Assembly: GCA_036397475.1 (NCBI GenBank) | Contig: DASWIV010000295.1 | Coordinates: 1 to 6,142, forward strand | Source: DASWIV01 sp036397475 | GTDB taxonomy: Bacteria; JAJVIF01; JAPKYR01 | DNA length: 6,142 nucleotides | Direction of reading: 5' to 3' | Shown here: piece after piece, positions 1 through 4,605 of the stretch | How positions within the stretch are numbered: the first letter of the stretch is position 1 | How the letters are laid out: each line of letters starts with the position of its first letter | Notes under the pieces: generated by a model | Seen by the model: only the letters and a program-made list of their open reading frames with translations | The model's database searches: none | Told to the model about the DNA's origin: nothing | Position numbers and translations under genes: made by a program

Positions 1-1
1 C

Positions 2-406
2 AAGATCGACCGGTTCGACGTTGTTTACTCGCTTGCGAGCCTGCCAAAACCGGGTGATTCCCCTGAGCATGGGTATCGAAAGATCTCTCTGGTTGTCCAG
101 GTGGCTGACAGGGAAAATCCGGTCATGCCATCCCTCTGTAAAATATGGCCTGGCGTTGAATTCCAGGAACGCGAAGTTTACGACATGATCGGTGTCGTTT
201 TCGAAAATCATCCAGATCTGCGAAGGATCCTCCTGGATGAGGAATTTATCGGATTCCCACTCCGGAAAGAGTATCCGCTTTACGGGAAGTGGGAAGATAT
301 GCAGGCGATTCGGGCATATCTTGACGAGCAGCAGATAAAAATGATGAAGGAAGACGCCGAACTGGAATTCAATTCTGACGATGTCCCGCCAAATTTTCGT
401 CGATAA
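2..406 (+). CDS. nuoC: NADH-quinone oxidoreductase subunit C (5'-partial)
   Basis: This is the C-terminal part of the 30-kDa subunit of complex I, part of the peripheral arm that links the NADH/Fe-S module to the quinone-binding NuoD and NuoB. The reading frame is open from base 2, so the true start lies upstream. The visible 134 residues carry the family signature: VVYSLAS, a PSLCKIWPGVEFQEREVYDM stretch, then the hallmark HPDLRRILLDEEF and PLRKEYPL near residues 71-100. The protein ends PNFRR at a TAA stop. The C-terminus is short, with no NuoD domain fused in frame, so this is a stand-alone NuoC rather than a NuoCD fusion. nuoA and nuoB are presumably upstream, outside the window. The next complex I gene, nuoD, starts only 1.9 kb downstream, after three unrelated secreted-protein genes, which is unusual. 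Identity is certain from the motifs; only the N-terminus is missing. Confidence 0.96.
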   Translation, partial: KIDRFDVVYSLASLPKPGDSPEHGYRKISLVVQVADRENPVMPSLCKIWPGVEFQEREVYDMIGVVFENHPDLRRILLDEEFIGFPLRKEYPLYGKWEDMQAIRAYLDEQQIKMMKEDAELEFNSDDVPPNFRR

Positions 407-412
407 GCCGAT
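406..412 (+). repeat. Direct repeat copy 1 (AGCCGAT) at the nuoC stop codon
   Basis: The 7-bp word AGCCGAT begins on the last base of the nuoC TAA stop. It recurs at 2205-2211, on the stop of the third secreted-protein gene. A TTTCG word also precedes both copies at the same spacing (395-399 and 2194-2198). The two copies bracket the three-gene cassette, so they may be an insertion duplication or a deletion/recombination junction. The repeat is short and chance is possible. Confidence 0.35.
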
Positions 413-443
413 ATTAATTAAGTTTAAAAATGTTAAATATTAT

Positions 444-477
444 TCAGGATGTCTCATAAAAACGGGACACATCCTGA
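444..477 (+). other. Hairpin downstream of nuoC, without a U-tract
   Basis: The arms TCAGGATGT (444-452) and ACATCCTGA (469-477) pair perfectly for 9 bp. The stem can extend by two more pairs past a C/C mismatch, around a short A-rich loop. No run of T follows, so it does not look like a standard intrinsic terminator. It could be a weak transcription barrier, a 3'-end stabiliser for the nuoC message, or an operator, because its right arm overlaps the -35-like element of the candidate promoter for the next gene. Confidence 0.5.
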
Positions 478-492
478 TAAATTGTGTACAAT
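464..492 (+). promoter_or_regulatory. Candidate sigma70-type promoter for the first secreted-protein gene
   Basis: GGGACA (464-469, a partial TTGACA match) is separated by 17 bp from TACAAT (487-492, close to TATAAT). Initiation would fall near base 499, giving a leader of about 75 nt that contains the hairpin at 513-536. The -10 sits inside an interrupted inverted repeat (ATTGT..ACAAT, 481-492). The spacing is ideal, but the -35 is weak. Confidence 0.4.
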
Positions 493-512
493 AGCACTTT
501 AATTATCGCATG

Positions 513-536
513 GCTCTGGAAGAATAAAGCCAGGGC
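513..536 (+). other. Leader hairpin upstream of the 575 gene
   Basis: GCTCTGG (513-519) can pair with CCAGGGC (530-536), seven pairs including one G-U, around a 10-nt A-rich loop. It lies between the candidate promoter and the ribosome site at 556-564, so it would be in the 5' untranslated leader. There is no sign of an alternative structure that sequesters the ribosome site, so any regulatory role is only a possibility. Confidence 0.3.
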
Positions 537-574
537 ATCTTAAACACATCAAAGCAAGGAGGAGATAAGACAAC

Positions 575-1045
575 ATGCGAAGAGTAATTCTACTTGCCTT
601 AGCTCTTGGCATTATGCTTGTCGCGGCTCCCACATATGCCCAGGACAATTACTATGACATGGGCGTATTCTCACTTGGACTCGGATACGGATTCGGCGAA
701 GATGTCGAGCCAGGACCATTTGTCCTCAGCGGCAAATACTGGGCTGATGTCTGGGAAGTTGGCGCTGAGGTTTACTTCAGCGGCGACGATGCGGATGAAT
801 TCGACCAGATCGGCACCGGATGGCTTGCGTATCGCTACGATGTCGATGTCGAAGATGAGGGAGCGACATATCTCGGAATAGGAATCGCGGGATTGTTCGA
901 AGATTACACAGGCTTCGAGAATTCATTCGGTCCTGTAGGCCTCGTTGGCTGGGATTCCGAAATATGGGGCCTCGAACTTAAATACCAGTGGTTTGATCCG
1001 GGTATTTTCTCGTTCGTAGCCTATTACCATCTCGGAGACGAGTAA
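575..1045 (+). CDS. Small secreted protein, probable short outer-membrane beta-barrel (paralogue 1)
   Basis: I do not recognise a named family. The 156-residue product has a clear Sec signal peptide: MRR, a hydrophobic core to about residue 18, then cleavage after TYA (residue 22). The mature part, about 134 residues, is built of alternating hydrophobic/polar and aromatic stretches separated by acidic or Gly-rich turns. That is the look of an 8-strand beta-barrel or beta-sandwich. Motifs shared with the next gene are GPFVLSGKYW (47-56), FENSFG (114-119), GWDSE (125-129), then WG and ELKY. The start follows a strong AAGGAGGAG (556-564). The gene has its own candidate promoter and is closed by an intrinsic terminator at 1122-1145, so it can be a single-gene transcript. 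It lies between nuoC and nuoD but has no feature of a complex I subunit. The C-terminus, YYHLGDE, is not the classic terminal Phe of a barrel. The gene is real (signal peptide, ribosome site, paralogue); its function is unknown. Confidence 0.85.
   Translation: MRRVILLALALGIMLVAAPTYAQDNYYDMGVFSLGLGYGFGEDVEPGPFVLSGKYWADVWEVGAEVYFSGDDADEFDQIGTGWLAYRYDVDVEDEGATYLGIGIAGLFEDYTGFENSFGPVGLVGWDSEIWGLELKYQWFDPGIFSFVAYYHLGDE
716..742 (+). repeat. 27-nt block identical to 1391-1417
   Basis: These nine codons (PFVLSGKYW) are identical at every base to those in the next gene, including the third positions of Leu, Val, Gly and six-fold Ser. The flanking codons differ, and the proteins are clearly diverged elsewhere. 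This marks a tandem duplication with either local gene conversion or strong local constraint. Confidence 0.8.
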
Positions 1046-1121
1046 TACTGGAAGAGAAATTGAATGTAAGACTTTCGTTCACCGGAAAGTGGACGGAAGT
1101 TTTGCTGTTGAAGAAGTATCC

Positions 1122-1145
1122 GGCCGGCAGAATGTCGGCCTTTTT
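1122..1145 (+). terminator. Intrinsic terminator after the 575-1045 gene
   Basis: GGCCGGCA (1122-1129) pairs with TGTCGGCC (1133-1140), eight pairs with one G-U, around a GAA loop, and is followed directly by TTTTT (1141-1145). This is a textbook Rho-independent terminator on the + strand. It separates the first secreted-protein gene, and any transcript entering from nuoC, from the genes leading to nuoD. Confidence 0.88.
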
Positions 1146-1184
1146 GCATGGTTATGAACCGTTTCTTTGGTCTTTAATCCAATC

Positions 1185-1217
1185 TTAATAGAGATAATTA
1201 TTTATATAAGTTAAAAT
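1185..1217 (+). promoter_or_regulatory. AT-rich stretch, possible promoter for the 1247 gene and downstream nuoD
   Basis: Between the terminator and the next gene lies an AT-rich run with several -10-like words: GATAAT at 1193-1198, TATATA at 1203-1208 and TAAAAT at 1212-1217. I find no convincing -35 at 16-18 bp; TTGGTC at 1167-1172 is 20 bp from GATAAT. A promoter is expected here on logic, because a strong terminator sits just upstream, but the exact site cannot be fixed. Confidence 0.3.
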
Positions 1218-1246
1218 GACTTAATCTTTTCAGAGGGTGACGTGGC

Positions 1247-1708
1247 ATGCTTAAAAGAATCTGCCTTCCAGTAATTTTTATGCTGTCGATTTTTCTGACA
1301 GCCGCTCCTGCGATGGCGTTTCCGGATTTTGGGCTGGACGGGCGTTTGTCCGCCGGGTTGGGGGCCGGATTCGGCGATGAGGATGTGGGTCCATTTGTCC
1401 TCAGCGGCAAATACTGGTCAGAAACTGTCGAAGGCGGTCTGGAGCTGTTCTACGATGGCGACACGGGAGACGATATCGACCAGTTCGGGCTGGCGTGGCT
1501 CGCTGTCAGGTACACCCTTCATCCAGAAGAAGGGAACTCAACGTACATGGGAATGGGTGGAGGTCTGATGGTGAATAAATCCAGTTTTGAAAATTCATTC
1601 GGATACGTCGCGTTACTCGGATGGGACAGTGAGCAGTGGGGATTTGAATTCAAGTACGGATACTACGATCCTTCGATCTATTCAGTCGTGACGTACTGGC
1701 ATTTCTAG
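1247..1708 (+). CDS. Small secreted protein, probable short outer-membrane beta-barrel (paralogue 2)
   Basis: This 153-residue paralogue of the 575-1045 product aligns with it almost without gaps. GPFVLSGKYW is at 48-57, FENSFG at 114-119 and GWDSE at 125-129, all within one residue of the first copy, and YDPSIYSVVTYWHF ends the chain. A Sec signal peptide (MLKR, hydrophobic core, cleavage after AMA at residue 24) leaves about 129 mature residues. The protein ends in a terminal Phe after alternating aromatics, which fits the C-terminal signal that the BAM complex reads in outer-membrane barrels. The length fits an 8-strand barrel. The ribosome site is AGAGGGTGA, 6 nt before ATG. Its stop overlaps the ribosome site of the next gene, so the two are surely co-transcribed and probably translationally coupled. 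Function is unknown. A periplasmic or surface beta-protein is the safe call; the barrel topology is inference. Confidence 0.85.
   Translation: MLKRICLPVIFMLSIFLTAAPAMAFPDFGLDGRLSAGLGAGFGDEDVGPFVLSGKYWSETVEGGLELFYDGDTGDDIDQFGLAWLAVRYTLHPEEGNSTYMGMGGGLMVNKSSFENSFGYVALLGWDSEQWGFEFKYGYYDPSIYSVVTYWHF
1391..1417 (+). repeat. 27-nt block identical to 716-742
   Basis: This is the second copy of the exact PFVLSGKYW-coding block. A further 12-nt shared word, CGGATTCGGCGA, lies shortly upstream in both genes, near 688-699 and 1366-1377. Together they date the duplication as not very old, or show exchange between the copies. Confidence 0.8.
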
Positions 1709-1716
1709 GAGGAGGA
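1706..1716 (+). promoter_or_regulatory. Ribosome site overlapping the upstream stop codon
   Basis: The stop of the 1247 gene is embedded in TAGGAGGAGG, which serves as the ribosome binding site for ATG at 1721. Ribosomes ending the upstream gene release on the site used by the next, so the second and third secreted proteins should be made in a coupled way. This also fixes the 1721 start. Confidence 0.7.
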
Positions 1717-1720
1717 CAGC

Positions 1721-2206
1721 ATGAGAAAATATCCGATAATTATTTTTGGCCTTGCGATATTTCTGCTGACAGCCGTTCCCGCGAGCGCGGAAGTCTTCGA
1801 TTTTATGGACGGGATTTCGCTTGGAGCAGGATTTAACCAGGGTTCAGATAATGACGCCAACGAATCCGCTGCATTCAGCATCAAGATAAGGCAGCCGGAT
1901 TACCAATACGGAGTCGATTTCCTGATGAGCGAGGACCGTGGAGGTATCGGAGACAACAATTTCGGATTTGTCTGGGGTACCTGGTACACGGAATTCAAAC
2001 GCGCCCCTAACCAGGATTACGGGTTTTATGCCGGAGCCGGTGCCGGTGCATTTTTTCTTGAGGATGATTTTATCGACTGGCCTGCGGGTCCCTTCGCTAT
2101 GCTGGGGTGGGATTTTTCGACGCAGGCCGGTATTGAAGGGAAGGTCGGGTATTTCGGTGAAAACATGTGGGGAACCGCAATTTTCTACTGGAATTTCGGT
2201 CAGTAG
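1721..2206 (+). CDS. Small secreted protein, divergent third member of the cassette
   Basis: The 161-residue product has a Sec signal peptide (MRKYP, hydrophobic core, cleavage after ASA at residue 23). The mature protein is rich in Gly, aromatic and acidic residues. It resembles its two neighbours in size, in an early LGAGF (34-38), in GPFAMLGWD (123-131) matching the GLVGWD/ALLGWD region of the others, and in an aromatic end (IFYWNFGQ). It lacks the FVLSGKYW and FENSFG blocks. A run GFYAGAGAGAFF (101-112) and regular alternation suggest beta-strands, so a small outer-membrane barrel is plausible. It starts 12 bp after the previous stop with an AGGAGG site. Its own stop is 4 bp from a possible small membrane-protein ORF, and nuoD follows 131 bp later on the same strand, so it is probably co-transcribed with nuoD. 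Function is unknown; relation to the other two is likely but distant. Confidence 0.82.
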   Translation: MRKYPIIIFGLAIFLLTAVPASAEVFDFMDGISLGAGFNQGSDNDANESAAFSIKIRQPDYQYGVDFLMSEDRGGIGDNNFGFVWGTWYTEFKRAPNQDYGFYAGAGAGAFFLEDDFIDWPAGPFAMLGWDFSTQAGIEGKVGYFGENMWGTAIFYWNFGQ

Positions 2207-2211
2207 CCGAT
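2205..2211 (+). repeat. Direct repeat copy 2 (AGCCGAT) at the stop of the third secreted-protein gene
   Basis: This is the partner of 406-412. It begins inside the TAG stop and runs into the ATG of the small ORF at 2210. If copy 1 were joined to the bases after copy 2, the nuoC stop would lie 4 nt before that ATG. Short, so low confidence. Confidence 0.35.
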
Positions 2212-2314
2212 GCAGGGTGCCGGAAACGCATATCAAATTATCTCATTAATCCTGATTGGCCTTGCATTACTCTCCATGTTCGTATTACATATTGCCCGGA
2301 AGCGCAAGAAATAA
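2210..2314 (+). CDS. Possible 34-residue single-span membrane protein
   Basis: ATG at 2210 opens a frame of 34 codons ending at TAA 2312-2314, different from the nuoD frame. The peptide has a short polar N-terminus (MQGAGNAYQ), one continuous hydrophobic segment at about residues 10-29 (Ile/Leu-rich), and a strongly basic tail RKRKK. That pattern predicts one transmembrane helix with the C-terminus in the cytoplasm (positive-inside rule). It starts 4 bp after the upstream stop, without a good ribosome site of its own, so it would need translational coupling. It ends 23 bp before nuoD. No match to a known complex I subunit is apparent. A chance ORF is possible, but a helix followed by a clean basic tail and a compact fit in the operon argue for a real microprotein. 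Confidence 0.45.
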   Translation: MQGAGNAYQIISLILIGLALLSMFVLHIARKRKK

Positions 2315-2325
2315 GCCATACTTCC

Positions 2326-2331
2326 GGTGAG
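2326..2331 (+). promoter_or_regulatory. Ribosome binding site fixing the nuoD start
   Basis: GGTGAG, which matches the 3' part of the GGAGGTGA consensus, lies 6 nt before ATG 2338. The nuoD frame stays open much further upstream to 2167, but that stretch overlaps the preceding gene, has no family similarity and contains no other ATG. 2338 is therefore the start. Confidence 0.65.
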
Positions 2332-2337
2332 TTATCC

Positions 2338-3483
2338 ATGTCGTACACACTCAGCCCCGTAAATGTAGAAGATCCTAATGTCGAAACTGACGATTTTTTC
2401 CTTAACATGGGACCGCAGCATCCTTCAACCCATGGTGTCCTGCGAGTTCTCCTGCACATGAACGGAGAAAGGGTCAAGAAAGCAACCCCATATTTCGGAT
2501 ACCTGCATCGATGCTCTGAGAAGAAATCGGAGGAAGTTAAGTATCCGGTCGTGATCCCGTATACCGACAGGTGGGATTACCTGTCGGCAATGGCGAATAA
2601 TCATGTTTACTGCATGGCGGTAGAAAAATTGATGGAAGTTGAAGTGCCACGCCGCGCTGAAATTATCAGGGTGGTCACGGTAGAGCTTCAAAGACTTGCG
2701 TCGCACCTTTTCTGGCTTGGAACATTCGCGAACGACCTCGGCTCCACCACAATGTTGATGTACTGCACCCGCGAACGCGAAAAGATAATCGACATTTTCG
2801 AGATGCAGTGCGGATCGCGGCTCACGTATCACTACATCCGCATCGGCGGAGTAATGCGCGACTGGGACGACAGGATGCAGTCAGCGACACGCGCACTGAT
2901 GAAAGAAATGCCGAACAGGATCCACGATTACGAGGACCTGTTCACCGGGAATGAAATTTTCAGGATGCGCGTGATCGATGTCGGGTATTTATCGCCTGAT
3001 GACGCTGTCGCCTGGTCGTGCAGTGGTCCCTACCTTCGCGGATCGGGGATCCCGTACGACCTTCGCCGGACAGAGCCTTATTCAATTTATCCGGAACTGG
3101 AATTTGATGTCCAGGTATCCGACAAGTGCGATCTGCTCGGACGGTACGACGTTCGCGTCGGTGAAATGTACGAGTCGGTCAGAATTATTAATCAGTGCCT
3201 CGACCTGCTCGAAGATTCAGAGCCGGGCGATTTCATGGCGCAACTTCCTGCGACCATAAAGCCCAAAGCCGGAGAAACCTATGCGGCGGTTGAAAGTCCA
3301 CGCGGTGAACTTGGCGTATACCTTGTAAGTGATGGATCCGATAAGCCATGGCGCGTCCATTGTCGCGCTCCGAGTTTCGTGAATCTGACAAGCCTGGACT
3401 ATGTCGGACGCGGCGGCTTAATCGCGGATTTTGTCGCAATACTCGGCGGGATCGATATCGTACTCGGCGAAGTAGACAGGTAA
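2338..3483 (+). CDS. nuoD: NADH-quinone oxidoreductase subunit D
   Basis: This is the complete 49-kDa subunit of complex I (381 residues; the family is usually 370-420). It forms, with NuoB, the quinone-reduction site at the base of the peripheral arm. Landmarks in order are NMGPQHPSTHGVLR (23-36), GYLHR..EK (54-62), PYTDRWDYL (74-82), AVEKL, then EVPRRAEIIRVVTVELQRL, GGVMRD, WSCSGPYLRGSG, the YSIYPELEF and GRYDVR blocks, a PRGELGVYLVSD stretch, FVNL, and the C-terminal GEVDR. By alignment to Thermus Nqo4, the quinone-ligand His38 corresponds to H32 and Tyr87 to Y81; both are kept, so the protein should be active. A small oddity is HRCSEK where most homologues have HRGIEK or HTGFEK. It is separated from nuoC by the secreted-protein cassette and ends at a terminator, with no nuoE, F or H following. 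The other complex I genes must therefore lie elsewhere. Confidence 0.97.
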   Translation: MSYTLSPVNVEDPNVETDDFFLNMGPQHPSTHGVLRVLLHMNGERVKKATPYFGYLHRCSEKKSEEVKYPVVIPYTDRWDYLSAMANNHVYCMAVEKLMEVEVPRRAEIIRVVTVELQRLASHLFWLGTFANDLGSTTMLMYCTREREKIIDIFEMQCGSRLTYHYIRIGGVMRDWDDRMQSATRALMKEMPNRIHDYEDLFTGNEIFRMRVIDVGYLSPDDAVAWSCSGPYLRGSGIPYDLRRTEPYSIYPELEFDVQVSDKCDLLGRYDVRVGEMYESVRIINQCLDLLEDSEPGDFMAQLPATIKPKAGETYAAVESPRGELGVYLVSDGSDKPWRVHCRAPSFVNLTSLDYVGRGGLIADFVAILGGIDIVLGEVDR

Positions 3484-3501
3484 GGAGATTGAATATCGTG
3501 G

Positions 3502-3531
3502 CATGCACGAATTCGTCTGTGCATGTTTTTT
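3502..3531 (+). terminator. Intrinsic terminator after nuoD
   Basis: CATGCAC (3502-3508) pairs with GTGCATG (3519-3525), and is followed by TTTTTT (3526-3531) and another T-rich run to 3536. It ends the nuoD transcript 18 bp after the stop. The T-tract overlaps the stop codon of the convergent lipoprotein gene. On the - strand no T-run follows the hairpin, so it mainly serves the + strand. Confidence 0.82.
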
Positions 3532-4576
3532 ATTTTCCCGTGAAATCCGAAACCGATGCCTTGATGACCTGCATGTACAATTCATCATCTAGGTTATCAA
3601 TATCCACCCAGTCGATAGAATCCATGTCGCCAGCATCAAGTGGCCTCAATACCTGCATATTATTTAGCTGCACGTACGGGCACAGGCCTTCCACAGCGGC
3701 GTTCACCAGCGCTATCGCATGATCCACATAAAAAATGTCCATGGCGTGATCCATGTCTGACTGGATCCTGATGTATGGCACGGTGATGTACGGCTGGAAC
3801 GTGATCGATTCCCGTGGATCCCAGTATTCATCGACCGATGTGTCGTTCCCGTTTCCCAATAAATCAATCCAGTATGGATCGTCCCATTGAGTGGATGAAT
3901 ACCTGTCGCTCGATCCTTCCTTGTCGACCAGGAACCTGATATTTAGGTCCTTGTTTTCTGCAAGTGTTGCCGCAGCGACCGTAATTCCCCATGATGATGT
4001 AACGATGCCTGCCCCTATCGGCAGGACATCGTCACGCTGGTTCATGTATTCGATAACTGCCTTTAAATCTTCCCGGTGGACCGGCCCATACCAGTCTTCC
4101 TCGCCAGGGGTGTTGCCGCGTCCCTGGAAATCGAAATCTATTACGATAAATCCAGCCTGGGTCCAATGCCTCGTGTTGCTTTTTTTCCAGGACGCGTGCC
4201 AGGCATTTCCGGTCTGAGTTCCACCCGGTACCAGGATCAATCCGTGGCAGGGCATTTCCGCAGATGCGAAGGATGGTTTATGCAGGTGGGCATAGAGGTA
4301 AATTCCGTTTGTCGATTCGATGGCCACATCTTCCGTTATCTCGGTGTATGGCTCTGACAGATCGGGATGCCACTTGTAATCCTCCACTTCAGGAGAATTA
4401 TTTCCGGTAGTTTCAGAGTTATCTCCCGGATTATCATCAATGTCAGGGTCAACCTTGGTATCCAGGTTTCCTTCAAGATTATTGACAGGAGCCACCGGAT
4501 TCGCGCTCGAACTGCCGGTGCAACCCGACAGGATGAAAATGATAGTGCAGACAATGAAAATGAAATTTTGTCTCAT
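3530..4576 (-). CDS. Alpha/beta-hydrolase-fold lipoprotein (second of a tandem pair)
   Basis: The 348-residue product has a lipoprotein signal peptide with lipobox LSGC (lipidated Cys19). The +2 residue is Thr, not Asp, which by the E. coli rule predicts the outer membrane. A low-complexity D/N/P/S/T linker runs to about residue 66, followed by a hydrolase core. Core landmarks are HGLILVPGG (111-119, likely oxyanion loop), FIVIDFDFQGRG (143-154) with a following PGEED, and the nucleophile elbow TSSWG (193-197, Ser195). A late SDMDH (273-277) offers a catalytic acid. This layout recalls serine esterases and S9/S15-type peptidases; the substrate is unknown. It is about two-thirds identical over some 210 ungapped residues to the upstream gene. 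The Asn at 306 aligns with His304 of that protein, a possible catalytic His, so this copy may be altered or inactive. It starts at ATG with a weak ribosome site, 29 bp after its paralogue, and converges on nuoD. Confidence 0.86.
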   Translation of the reverse strand: MRQNFIFIVCTIIFILSGCTGSSSANPVAPVNNLEGNLDTKVDPDIDDNPGDNSETTGNNSPEVEDYKWHPDLSEPYTEITEDVAIESTNGIYLYAHLHKPSFASAEMPCHGLILVPGGTQTGNAWHASWKKSNTRHWTQAGFIVIDFDFQGRGNTPGEEDWYGPVHREDLKAVIEYMNQRDDVLPIGAGIVTSSWGITVAAATLAENKDLNIRFLVDKEGSSDRYSSTQWDDPYWIDLLGNGNDTSVDEYWDPRESITFQPYITVPYIRIQSDMDHAMDIFYVDHAIALVNAAVEGLCPYVQLNNMQVLRPLDAGDMDSIDWVDIDNLDDELYMQVIKASVSDFTGK

Positions 4577-4605
4577 TTATAATCCGTTTTGCTTTGACAC
4601 GGAGA

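Noticed and set aside
444..477. Intrinsic terminator for nuoC
   Set aside because: The stem is good but no U-tract follows, so I list it as a hairpin of unknown role and not as a terminator.
1071..1090. Small inverted repeat ACTTTC / GAAAGT after the first secreted-protein gene
   Set aside because: Only 6 bp with an 8-nt loop and no T-run. The real terminator is 32 bp downstream.
1844..2236. Minus-strand open frame of 130 codons
   Set aside because: It is antisense to the third secreted-protein gene, whose signal peptide and ribosome site are convincing. The antisense peptide has no recognisable domain.
2167..2337. In-frame upstream extension of nuoD by 57 codons
   Set aside because: It overlaps the third secreted-protein gene and the small ORF, has no NuoD similarity, and the ribosome site at 2326-2331 with ATG 2338 gives the normal family N-terminus.
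2425..2832. Minus-strand open frame of 135 codons
   Set aside because: It lies entirely antisense to highly conserved NuoD coding sequence, so it is a by-product of codon usage.
3498..3722. Open + frame after nuoD starting at GTG 3498
   Set aside because: It passes through the terminator and is antisense to the conserved C-terminal region of the lipoprotein gene. The peptide looks like reverse-strand translation. Only the ribosome site itself is kept as a finding.
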